In this document: positions 1-5,343 of the stretch, in pieces
How the letters are laid out: every line of letters begins with the position of its first letter
Numbering within the stretch: position 1 is the stretch's first letter
Assembly: GCA_028287545.1 (NCBI GenBank)
Contig: JAQBPL010000162.1
Span: forward strand, 1 to 5,401
Length of the DNA: 5,401 nucleotides
Direction: 5' to 3'
Origin: Vulcanimicrobiota bacterium
GTDB lineage: Bacteria; Eremiobacterota; Eremiobacteria; Baltobacterales; Baltobacteraceae
Notes under the pieces: model-generated
Seen by the model: the letters and a program-made list of their open reading frames with translations, nothing else
Databases searched by the model: none
Told to the model about the DNA's origin: nothing
Made by a program: the position numbers and the translations under genes

Positions 1-59
1 GCGAGGTTCACGATGCGGGCAATGCTGCGGAAATCGCGCAGCGTCAGGTCACAGGTCAA
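1..59 (-). CDS. Acetolactate synthase small (ACT-domain) regulatory subunit, IlvM/IlvN-like, N-terminal fragment cut by the window edge
   Basis: Only the first 19 codons are in the window. Reading from a TTG at 59-57, the frame is open to the edge and gives (M)TCDLTLRDFRSIARIVNL. The pattern L-T-L-R followed by a hydrophobic-spaced helix resembles the first strand and helix of ACT-domain acetolactate synthase small subunits (compare ELTVRNHPGVMTHVCGLF in E. coli IlvN; E. coli IlvM has a similar layout without the glycine). The TTG overlaps the TGA stop of the large-subunit gene (TTGA at 59-56), like the ilvG/ilvM overlap in enterobacteria, so translation is probably coupled. A GGAAG at 71-67, seven bases upstream, could serve as ribosome binding site. 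In-frame alternatives are poor: GTG at 52-50 runs into a stop. The subunit would bind the large subunit and mediate activation or feedback inhibition by branched-chain amino acids. The identification rests on position and 19 residues, so it is tentative. Confidence 0.6.
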   Translation of the reverse strand, partial: MTCDLTLRDFRSIARIVNL

Positions 60-1732
60 GCGCGAGCTTCCATCAGGTCGTCGACCGTCATCCCGGCGGG
101 GATCATCGGCCAGACGTTTTCGGTGGGATGACACGCCGCGTGCAGCAGCGCGGGGCCGCGGTGCGCGACGAAGCGCGCGATCACGTCGTCGGCATCGTGC
201 GGGTCGTTCACGAAGAACGTTTCGATCCCGTACGCGCGCGCGATCGCCGCGAAGTCCGGATTGTCGGCGAGGTTGGTCGCCGAGTACCGCTCGGAGAAGA
301 AGAGCTCTTGCCACTGCCGGACCATGCCGAGATTCTGGTTGTCGATCAGCAGAATCTTCGCGGGCACCTTGTAGCGGCGCAGCGTTGCCAGCTCCGGCAG
401 GCACATTTGGAAACCGCCGTCGCCGACGACGGCGAACACCGGAGCGTCGGGGCGAGCGAACTGCGCGCCGATCGCGGCCGGGAAGCCGAATCCCATCGAG
501 CCCAAGCCGGCCGAGGTGGCATAGTTGAGCGGGTGTGCGGGACGAGCGCGCTGCGCGACCCACATCTGATGCTGACCGACGTCGGTCGTGATGACCGCGT
601 CGTCGGGCACGGCGGCGAAGAACCGGTCGAGCACGTCCGTCGCGGAGAGGACGTTCTCGGCGACGCGGTCGCTCGGCAGCGGGCCGCCGAGCTGCTGCGC
701 TTCGTTCGCCCACTCGTCGAACCGCGGCACTCGCGTGCGCACGAGCTCCGCCACGAGCGCTTCGAGCGTATCGCGCAGATCGCCGTGCAGCGAGACGTCG
801 GCGTGGATGATCTTGTTGAACTCGGTCGCGTCGATGTCGGCGTGGATCACCGCCGCCGTGCGCGCGAAGCGATCGGGCTTCCCGGTCACCCGGTCGTCGA
901 ACCGCATCCCCAGCGCGATGAGCAGATCAGCGCGCTGCACCGCTTTGTTCGCGGCTTTGAGGCCGTGCATCCCGAGCATGCCGAGGTAGGCCGGATCGTT
1001 CGGTGAGGCGGCGCCGAGCGCCATGATCGTCGAGGCGTGCGGCAGGCCCAGCAAAGAGACGAAGGTGCGGTACGCTTCGACCGCTCCGGCCCGCACGCCG
1101 CCGCCGATGATCGCGACCGGCCGGCGCGCGGCGCGAATCCGCGCCACCGCGTCGCGCACGGCCGCCTCCGAGGGGCGCGCGCTCGTCGCGGGCCGTGCGG
1201 CGGGCTTGATGGCGCCGGTGACGTAGTCGGCGTCGAGCTGCGCTTTGAGCAAGTCGTTGGGAATATCGACCAGCACGGGCCCCGGCCGGCCGCTGCGCGC
1301 GAGCGCGAACGCTTCGTGCAGGGTGGAGGCGATCTTGGTTGCGTCGGTCACCAGGAAATTGCGCTTGGTGATCCCTTGCGTGATCGCGCAGACGTCGGCT
1401 TCTTGAAAGCCGTCGGTGCCCATCAGCTCGGTGCGGACCTGACCGGTGATTGCCACCACCGGGACGCTGTCCATGAACGCGTCGAGGATCCCGGTGACGA
1501 GGTTCGTCGCTCCCGGACCCGACGTGGCGCAACAGACGCCGACGCGGCCCGACGTGCGCGCGTAACCGCTCGCCGCGAAGACGGCCGCTGCTTCGTGGCG
1601 ACACAGCACATGCCGGACGGGGGCCTGAAAGAGCGCATCGTACATGGGCATGATCGCTCCGCCGGGGTAGCCGAAGATGAAATCGACTCCCTCGCGCTCG
1701 AGCGCCGCGACGACCGCCTGCGCGCCGTTCAT
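56..1732 (-). CDS. ilvB: Acetolactate (acetohydroxyacid) synthase large catalytic subunit, IlvB/IlvG type
   Basis: A 558-residue ThDP-dependent enzyme that condenses two pyruvates to 2-acetolactate (Val/Leu branch), or pyruvate with 2-oxobutyrate to 2-aceto-2-hydroxybutyrate (Ile branch), in the cytoplasm. All family landmarks are present. The N-terminal ThDP pyrimidine domain has FGYPGGAIMP (20-29) and the catalytic Glu47 in CRHE, followed by TSGPGATN (70-77). The central FAD/helical domain has GMLGMHG (251-257) and RFDDRVTGK (277-285). The C-terminal ThDP pyrophosphate domain has the metal-binding GDG (437-439) to DNQ (464-466) stretch and the MVRQWQ segment (470-475), whose Trp is the usual sulfonylurea-site residue. 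The start MNGAQ and the end ENVWPMIPAG resemble E. coli IlvG (AHAS II, 548 aa) more than IlvB, so ilvG would be an equally valid symbol. ATG at 1732 lies 6 bp after the ilvC stop with no strong Shine-Dalgarno, which suggests coupled translation. The TGA stop overlaps the next gene. Confidence 0.97.
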   Translation of the reverse strand: MNGAQAVVAALEREGVDFIFGYPGGAIMPMYDALFQAPVRHVLCRHEAAAVFAASGYARTSGRVGVCCATSGPGATNLVTGILDAFMDSVPVVAITGQVRTELMGTDGFQEADVCAITQGITKRNFLVTDATKIASTLHEAFALARSGRPGPVLVDIPNDLLKAQLDADYVTGAIKPAARPATSARPSEAAVRDAVARIRAARRPVAIIGGGVRAGAVEAYRTFVSLLGLPHASTIMALGAASPNDPAYLGMLGMHGLKAANKAVQRADLLIALGMRFDDRVTGKPDRFARTAAVIHADIDATEFNKIIHADVSLHGDLRDTLEALVAELVRTRVPRFDEWANEAQQLGGPLPSDRVAENVLSATDVLDRFFAAVPDDAVITTDVGQHQMWVAQRARPAHPLNYATSAGLGSMGFGFPAAIGAQFARPDAPVFAVVGDGGFQMCLPELATLRRYKVPAKILLIDNQNLGMVRQWQELFFSERYSATNLADNPDFAAIARAYGIETFFVNDPHDADDVIARFVAHRGPALLHAACHPTENVWPMIPAGMTVDDLMEARA

Positions 1733-1738
1733 GATCGT

Positions 1739-2776
1739 CTAGAGGACCCGGAAGCGAAGATCGTCGTCCGCCGGCTCGCCGGCGGGGCGCTCGTTCATCC
1801 AGGGCATCAAGCCGCGTAGTTCGTGACCGACGTGCTCGATCTCGTGCTTCGCGGCTTTCTCGCGATAGGCGCGGAACGACGGCTTGCCGGCGGCGTTCTC
1901 GGCGACCCACTCCTGCGCGAACTGACCGCTCTGGATCTCGCCCAGGATCTTGCGCATCTCGGCGCGCGTCGCGTCGTTGACGATCCGCTCGCCGCGCGTG
2001 TAGTCGCCGTACTTCGCGGTGTTGCTGATGGCGTTGCGCATGCCTTCGATCCCGCGCTCGTACATCAGGTCGACGATCAGCTTCACTTCGTGCAGGCACT
2101 CGAAGTACGCCATCTCGGGCGCGTACCCGGCCTCGGTGAGGGTCTCGAACCCGGCCGTCACAAGGGCCGAGAGCCCGCCGCACAGCACGGCTTGCTCGCC
2201 GAAGAGATCCGTCTCGGTCTCTTCGCGGAAATTCGTCTCGAGGATGCCTGCCCGGCCGCCGCCGATCGCGGAGGCGTAGGCGAGCGCCAGCGCCTTCGCC
2301 TTGCCGGTCGGGTCCTGGTGGATCGCGATCAGACACGGAACGCCGCGGCCCGCTTCGTACTCGGTGCGCACCAGGCGTCCGGGGCCTTTCGGCGCGATCA
2401 TGATGACGTCGACGTCGGCCGGCGGCACGATCGTGCCGAAGTGGATGCCGAAGCCGTGTGAGAAGGCGAGCGCCATGCCCGGCCGCAGATGCTCGACAAT
2501 GTCGCGCATGAAGACGGCGGGCTGCTCTTCGTCGGGGATGAGGACCATCACGACGTCGGCTTGCGTGACCGCTTCGGAAACCGACGCGACCGGCAGCCCG
2601 TCGCGACGCGCTTCGTCGCGCTTCGCCGATTCCGGCCGCAGTCCGACCACGACGTGCTGACGGGAGTCGTGCAGGTTCAGCGCCTGCGCGCGCCCTTGAC
2701 TGCCGTAGCCGATGACGGCGATCGTTTTCCCGTCAAGTGCGCCGCGATCGATGTCGCGGTCGTAATAGGCGTCCAT
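1739..2776 (-). CDS. ilvC: Ketol-acid reductoisomerase, class I (short form)
   Basis: A 345-residue enzyme that isomerises and reduces 2-acetolactate or 2-aceto-2-hydroxybutyrate to the 2,3-dihydroxy acid, using NAD(P)H and Mg2+; this is the second common step of Val/Leu/Ile synthesis. The Rossmann domain carries GYGSQG (23-28), VLIPDEEQ (78-85) and [10 protein letters not shown] (105-114, with His107). The knotted C-terminal domain has the metal ligands Asp190 and Glu194 in TDLFGEQ, and Glu226 and Glu230 in YFECLHE, plus Ser251 in [10 protein letters not shown]. These sit at canonical class I numbers. Two small departures are Arg29 where GSQGH is usual, and a cofactor loop R47-P-E-S-A-K-R with Lys52-Arg53 where Ser-Trp is common; the positive charges suit NADPH, but that is inference. 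The ATG is preceded by a strong GGAGG, and it is the first structural gene behind the attenuator. The usual ilvB-ilvN-ilvC order is not followed: ilvC comes first here. Confidence 0.98.
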   Translation of the reverse strand: MDAYYDRDIDRGALDGKTIAVIGYGSQGRAQALNLHDSRQHVVVGLRPESAKRDEARRDGLPVASVSEAVTQADVVMVLIPDEEQPAVFMRDIVEHLRPGMALAFSHGFGIHFGTIVPPADVDVIMIAPKGPGRLVRTEYEAGRGVPCLIAIHQDPTGKAKALALAYASAIGGGRAGILETNFREETETDLFGEQAVLCGGLSALVTAGFETLTEAGYAPEMAYFECLHEVKLIVDLMYERGIEGMRNAISNTAKYGDYTRGERIVNDATRAEMRKILGEIQSGQFAQEWVAENAAGKPSFRAYREKAAKHEIEHVGHELRGLMPWMNERPAGEPADDDLRFRVL

Positions 2777-2780
2777 GATT

Positions 2781-2785
2781 CCTCC
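2781..2785 (-). promoter_or_regulatory. Ribosome binding site of ilvC
   Basis: GGAGG lies four bases before the ATG at 2776, within CCGGAGGAATC. It is the strongest Shine-Dalgarno sequence in the window. It lies just past the terminator U-tract (2802-2797), so it is transcribed only when the attenuator is read through. Confidence 0.85.
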
Positions 2786-2796
2786 GGAAAGCTATG

Positions 2797-2830
2797 AAAA
2801 AAGCCCCCGCCGGTGTCCGGCGAGGGCTCT
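2797..2830 (-). terminator. Rho-independent terminator of the ilv attenuator (3:4 hairpin)
   Basis: On the minus strand AGCCCTCGCCGG (2828-2817) pairs with CCGGCGGGGGCT (2813-2802) across a three-base ACA loop. This gives 12 pairs with a single G-U (T2823/G2807). The hairpin is followed directly by a run of six T (2802-2797, the first also able to pair with A2828). It is a strong intrinsic terminator placed between the ilv promoter and ilvC, not at the end of a gene, which is the position of an attenuator. The 5' arm is also complementary to the leader ORF. Confidence 0.93.
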
Positions 2831-2878
2831 CGTAGTCGCGACCTAGGTGTCGTCGTCTATGCGAAAGCGTCTCGCCGG
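2817..2878 (-). promoter_or_regulatory. Antiterminator (2:3) pairing
   Basis: CCGGCGAG (2878-2871), just after the last branched-chain codon of the leader ORF, is the exact complement of CTCGCCGG (2824-2817), the loop-proximal part of the terminator's 5' arm. Eight perfect pairs are possible, and two more (2880/2815, 2881/2814) after a mismatch. The fold is incompatible with both the 1:2 hairpin and the terminator, as an attenuator requires. The intervening 46 bases include the palindrome ACCTAGGT (2848-2841). Confidence 0.8.
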
Positions 2879-2934
2879 CCATCAATAAGGACCGCAAGAA
2901 GGACGCTGACAAGGACGACGAGACGCGATTGCAT
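2857..2934 (-). CDS. ilvL: ilv operon leader peptide, 25 aa
   Basis: ATG at 2934-2932 to TAG at 2859-2857. Residues 5-17 read LVVLVSVLLAVLI: five Val, five Leu and one Ile in thirteen positions, which is a typical sensor of Val/Leu/Ile tRNA charging. The tail (18-25) is polar, DGRRDAFA. Four of the five Leu codons are CTT, whereas the neighbouring lysozyme gene uses CTT once in 33 Leu codons; slow decoding of this codon could sharpen the response. There is no Shine-Dalgarno: the ATG lies only 10 bases past the -10 hexamer, so the mRNA is predicted to be leaderless or to have a leader of about three bases. The peptide itself probably has no function beyond being translated. A chance hydrophobic ORF is made unlikely by the adjacent terminator and the competing pairings that begin inside it. 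Confidence 0.88.
   Translation of the reverse strand: MQSRLVVLVSVLLAVLIDGRRDAFA
2867..2926 (-). promoter_or_regulatory. Protector (1:2) hairpin within the leader ORF
   Basis: GCGTCTCGTCG (2926-2916) pairs with CGGCGAGACGC (2877-2867), giving 11 contiguous pairs with one G-U. After one mismatch, two further G-C pairs (2914/2879, 2913/2880) extend it. The loop of about 32 bases holds the Val/Leu/Ile codons from codon 8 on. The 5' arm spans codons 3-8, so a ribosome stalled at the first Leu/Val codons would open it. The 3' arm contains the antiterminator arm 2878-2871, which makes the two folds exclusive. Confidence 0.8.
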
Positions 2935-2943
2935 CGTGCATGG

Positions 2944-2972
2944 TTTGTACTATGGATCGCGCGGTGTGTCAA
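2944..2972 (-). promoter_or_regulatory. Predicted housekeeping-sigma promoter of the ilv operon
   Basis: A perfect -35 TTGACA (2972-2967) and a -10 TACAAA (2949-2944, four of six to TATAAT) are separated by exactly 17 bp. The likely transcription start is the A at 2937 (six bases after the -10) or as late as the A of the leader ATG at 2934. The untranslated stretch from there to ilvC is about 160 bases and is filled by the attenuator. It is the best promoter match in the window. Confidence 0.8.
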
Positions 2973-3098
2973 CCGGCCAAACACCGGCATCATCGATCCA
3001 TTGGCTTCCAACCATTCGGTAGGGTCGGCGGAGCAGGGGCTCGCCCGTAACGCCTGAACGTTTTCGCTTGCCGCTGTTGCGGGTGAAAGCGAGGGTGT
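2973..3098. other. Divergent intergenic segment between the ilv promoter and the lysozyme gene
   Basis: This segment must hold the promoter of the plus-strand lysozyme gene, but no convincing -35/-10 pair is seen. The ribosome binding site of that gene is probably GAGGG at 3091-3095, three bases before the ATG at 3099. An imperfect hairpin, CGCTT (3065-3069) with AAGCG (3087-3091) enclosing CCGC (3071-3074) with GCGG (3079-3082), abuts that site. No operator or riboswitch family is recognised. Confidence 0.5.
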
Positions 3099-3896
3099 AT
3101 GTCCACGGCCAACGTGCGAAACGTCGATCGTACGACGCTTTCGGAAGAAGCGCGCAACGCGCTCTTGATCCTCTCGACGTTGCCGGTTGCCGACGTCAAC
3201 GTGCTCAAAGGCTTGATGCACCTGGGGACGCCGGGCGTGGTCGGCCCGCAGACCGTCGCCGCGTTCGCGAAGCTGTGCGCGGCGCCGCCGGTGAGCCTCG
3301 ACCTCTCGAACGCCGGCGTCAATGCGTTCAAAGCGGCAAACGGTCTCGGCAACACGGGCCCCGTGGCCGGCGTGATCGGCCCGCAGACGGCGGCCCTCTA
3401 TTATACGAAGGTCGTCGCGGCGCTGCAGGGCGGCGACGGTCCGCGCGCGATCAACGCGGCCGGGTTGAGCCTCATCAAGAACTTCGAGGGCTACGCGCAA
3501 GTCGTGCCCGGCACGACCAACGTGACGACCTATCTCGACGCGGTGGGCGTGCCGACGATCGGCTACGGCCACACGGGTCCCGACGTCACGCCGAACCTCG
3601 TCATCACGCAGGCGCAGGCTCTAGCGCTGCTGCAGTCCGACGTGCGCGGCGCGGAGCGCGCGGTGTCGGCGGCCGTGACGGTCCCGTTGAACGACAATCA
3701 ATTCGCGGCGCTGGTGAGCTTCGTCTACAATCTCGGCGCCGGAGCGCTGCAGGAGTCGACGCTGCTGGGCCTGCTCAACGGCGGCAACTACAGTGGCGCC
3801 GCCGACCAATTCGCCCGCTTCGTCTACGCCGGCGGCCAGGTTCTCCAAGGCCTGGTAACCCGCCGAAACGCCGAGCGCGCACTCTTTCTGGCCTGA
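3099..3896 (+). CDS. GH24 (phage T4-type) lysozyme/muramidase with N-terminal peptidoglycan-binding-like repeats
   Basis: A 265-residue protein predicted to cut the MurNAc-GlcNAc bond of peptidoglycan. The catalytic domain spans about 118-265. It carries IKNFEGY with the catalytic Glu130, YLDAVGVPTIGYGH with Asp147 and Thr153, then the family's NQFAALVSFVYNLG (200-213), STLLGLLNGGNY (220-231) and the VTRRNAERALF tail (253-263). The Glu-Asp spacing is 17 residues, about eight more than in common phage enzymes, from an insert around 133-143. The first ~115 residues contain two similar units, GVVGPQTVAA (46-55) and GVIGPQTAA (91-99), resembling degenerate PG_binding_1 repeats (typical G-x-x-G-P-x-T). 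No signal peptide or membrane segment is visible, so export would need a holin, cell lysis or another route. ATG at 3099 has GAGGG just upstream. No phage genes flank it, so it may be a stand-alone domesticated endolysin or an isolated transferred gene. Confidence 0.9.
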   Translation: MSTANVRNVDRTTLSEEARNALLILSTLPVADVNVLKGLMHLGTPGVVGPQTVAAFAKLCAAPPVSLDLSNAGVNAFKAANGLGNTGPVAGVIGPQTAALYYTKVVAALQGGDGPRAINAAGLSLIKNFEGYAQVVPGTTNVTTYLDAVGVPTIGYGHTGPDVTPNLVITQAQALALLQSDVRGAERAVSAAVTVPLNDNQFAALVSFVYNLGAGALQESTLLGLLNGGNYSGAADQFARFVYAGGQVLQGLVTRRNAERALFLA

Positions 3897-4004
3897 CCCG
3901 TCACTGCCGCGTCATTGCGAGCTTGTCGAGCAACCCTCGTTTCGCGCTAAGCGAAGTCGAAGCGCGAGCCGCCGCCGTGACGTTCGCGGCGCGGCCCGCG
4001 CTCG
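3897..4004. other. Convergent intergenic gap between the lysozyme and beta-propeller genes
   Basis: The two genes end facing each other here. Most of the gap is the 58-bp repeat copy at 3911-3968. A small GCGCT/AGCGC hairpin (3998-4002 with 4007-4011) sits at the propeller gene's stop codon but has no T-run on either strand. No canonical intrinsic terminator is visible; the repeat's own hairpin (3942-3967) may act as a transcript end or 3' stabiliser. Confidence 0.5.
3911..3968 (+). repeat. 58-bp dispersed repeat, copy 1 (hairpin-containing, REP-like)
   Basis: It begins GTCATTGCGAGCTTGTCGAG and ends GTCGAAGCGCGAG. It matches 5344-5401 at 55 of 58 positions in the same orientation. It contains an inverted repeat TCGCGCT (3942-3948) and AGCGCGA (3961-3967) with a 12-base loop. 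It is intergenic between convergent genes, a usual site for REP-type elements. It carries no coding capacity of its own; on the minus strand it reads LLDKLAMT. Confidence 0.9.
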
Positions 4005-5285
4005 TCAGCGCAAGCGACGGAGGGCGTTGATCTTCGCGCCTCGCGCCGTGGCGCAGGCGACGAGGCTCGATTGTGGCGTAAGCGCAATTCGCGCCCCGTC
4101 GCAATCACTGAGGTCGAGCATCATCCGCCCGTCAGCTTTCGAGAAAGCACGCACGTGCCTGTCGGCAAAGCTGAAGTACGCGGTTTGGCGATCCGCGGCA
4201 ACGAAGTCGTTCACACTCCGATCGCTGATCAGGCGCGACGCAATATTCGTCGCGCCAGGGCGCAACATCCAAAGGCCATCCGCACGAGAGACAAACACGA
4301 CCCCGTCCTGCGCTCGTCCGATGAATGCCCCGTGGTCTGACACCAACAGCGGATGCTGATCGTCGGGTTGTGAGAAGTGATAGCGGTAAATTCGCGGCCC
4401 CACCGCCATGTAGAGGCTGCCCCGATCCACTGATGTGGGTCCAGGAGCGATCGTCCCTGGCGGAATGAGGTCGCTTGCGTGTGCATAGTTGTCGGCGACA
4501 TCCGGCGCGAACCGGTATCTCGAATGCACGATTCCAGTCAGCGGGTCTGCACGCCAAACGTTCTCGGTGATAAAGCGCAGTTCGATATCATCGGTTATGT
4601 CAGGGACGAACGAGATCGCCTGATCGCGAATGTCCACGATCGAAAGCACGTTTCGGACAATGGTTGTCGGCGCGGCCTTCTGCGCGCTGAGATTCAAGAC
4701 GTAGAAGTGGCCCGGAATCCCCGGGGTACGCAGCAGCAGGAACGGAGGTGCTATTAGCGGAGGACCGGAGACGTTCAGTCGAGTGTTCCACCGAACCCGA
4801 CCGGTAGGCTCGATCAGCGTAATCGTCGTCTCGCTGCCGTGGGACGTTTGCAGTGCAACGAAGGCGGTGCCGGCGCTCCAAACGGACCGGACGGTTGAAC
4901 CGGAGGGGTCGTAGTGCCAAAGCGATCGTCCCGTCCGCGCATCGATTCCCCGGACACCAAAACCGTTGCTCGCCACGTATGCGAATGTTCCCGAGGCGTA
5001 GGCGAGGTTGTGTCCGGTGCCGCCGCACCAGCGACGTTGTCCGCTGCTCGCAGAGAAGCCGCAGACACGCCTGTCGGCGAGGGCTGCTACGACGTCGTCT
5101 CCTTGAGCCCAATCCGTCGAGGACTCCACGTCGATCTTCCAGGCAACAGCGTCCGAACGAGACGCCGCCTGAGGCACGGGCTCGGCGAACTCGGGAAGGC
5201 GAACGGAGGACGGCCCCGACAAGGGCGCTATCGCGCAAGTCGCAAGAGCGATCAGAATCGATGCGGCACCCCGCAAAGCACCCAT
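4005..5285 (-). CDS. Exported PQQ-like beta-propeller repeat protein (function unknown)
   Basis: 426 residues from the ATG at 5285. The N-terminus has an export signal: Arg5, a hydrophobic stretch at about 7-20 (AASILIALATCAIA), then a Pro/Ser-rich linker. LATC at 14-17 is close to a lipobox, but Thr at -1 is atypical, so lipoprotein versus ordinary secretion is open. The rest has about eight blade-like units of the PQQ-like type, clearest in VCGFSASSGQRRW (74-86), VRGIDARTGRSLW (111-123) and ITLIEPTGRVRW (155-166). Weaker ones lie near 194-210, 243-258, 298-315, 338-353 and 378-392. No catalytic residues of quinoprotein dehydrogenases are identifiable; BamB-like or sensory propellers are alternatives. 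The ORF can be extended 27 codons to 5366, but that start lies inside the repeat at 5344-5401, and ATG 5285 gives a clean signal peptide. The DNA is less G+C rich than the ilv genes (4561-4620 is 50% G+C), which may indicate acquired or fast-evolving sequence. No promoter is recognised upstream. Confidence 0.8.
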   Translation of the reverse strand: MGALRGAASILIALATCAIAPLSGPSSVRLPEFAEPVPQAASRSDAVAWKIDVESSTDWAQGDDVVAALADRRVCGFSASSGQRRWCGGTGHNLAYASGTFAYVASNGFGVRGIDARTGRSLWHYDPSGSTVRSVWSAGTAFVALQTSHGSETTITLIEPTGRVRWNTRLNVSGPPLIAPPFLLLRTPGIPGHFYVLNLSAQKAAPTTIVRNVLSIVDIRDQAISFVPDITDDIELRFITENVWRADPLTGIVHSRYRFAPDVADNYAHASDLIPPGTIAPGPTSVDRGSLYMAVGPRIYRYHFSQPDDQHPLLVSDHGAFIGRAQDGVVFVSRADGLWMLRPGATNIASRLISDRSVNDFVAADRQTAYFSFADRHVRAFSKADGRMMLDLSDCDGARIALTPQSSLVACATARGAKINALRRLR

Positions 5286-5343
5286 CGTCCAAACTTTCGC
5301 GGCTCGACGAAGCCGCCCTTGAGAAGGTCGAACGAGTCGATCC

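Larger units (their letters stand above)
2797..2937 (-). promoter_or_regulatory. Ribosome-mediated transcription attenuator of the ilv operon
   Basis: The region between the promoter and ilvC contains a Val/Leu/Ile-rich leader ORF, an intrinsic terminator and three competing pairings. Segment 1 (2926-2913) pairs with segment 2 (2880-2867), segment 2 (2878-2871) pairs with segment 3 (2824-2817), and segment 3 with segment 4 forms the terminator. Expected behaviour, by analogy with the enterobacterial ilv/leu/trp attenuators: a ribosome stalled on the early Val/Leu codons covers segment 1, segment 2 captures segment 3, and RNA polymerase reads into ilvC. A ribosome that reaches the TAG at 2857 masks part of segment 2, so the terminator forms. 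With no translation, 1:2 and 3:4 both form and transcription ends. The elements are read directly from sequence; the mechanism is inferred. Confidence 0.9.

Noticed and set aside
128..1006. 292-codon plus-strand ORF opposite the acetolactate synthase gene (and similar antisense frames at 1037-1819 and 1823-2461)
   Set aside because: These are antisense shadows of conserved coding sequence with no recognisable domain.
927..2336. 469-codon minus-strand ORF overlapping ilvC and ilvB in another frame
   Set aside because: It is Arg/Asp/His-rich low-complexity translation typical of a shadow frame in high-G+C DNA, and it covers two unmistakable enzymes.
2797..2937. T-box or metabolite riboswitch as the control element of ilvC
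   Set aside because: No T-box specifier/antiterminator bulge sequence or known aptamer is seen, and the leader ORF with competing stems explains the region.
2882..2941. Alternative leader ORF from the ATG at 2941-2939 in a different frame (19 codons, MHDAIASRRP...)
   Set aside because: It has only one branched-chain residue and its start lies within three bases of the -10 hexamer; the ATG at 2934 gives the Val/Leu/Ile run.
3056..3079. Possible ECF-sigma-like promoter for the lysozyme gene (TGAAC then GTT about 16 bases later)
   Set aside because: The match is short and degenerate and could be chance; no independent support.
2733..3572. 279-codon minus-strand ORF running through the ilv promoter, leader and lysozyme antisense
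   Set aside because: His/Arg-rich, antisense to the lysozyme gene, and crosses the attenuator; no family features.
3998..4011. GCGCT/AGCGC hairpin as an intrinsic terminator
   Set aside because: Five pairs only and no T-run on either strand.
3068..4030. 320-codon plus-strand ORF across the lysozyme gene
   Set aside because: Arg/Ala/Gly-rich shadow frame; the overlapping frame has all GH24 catalytic residues and a better ribosome binding site.
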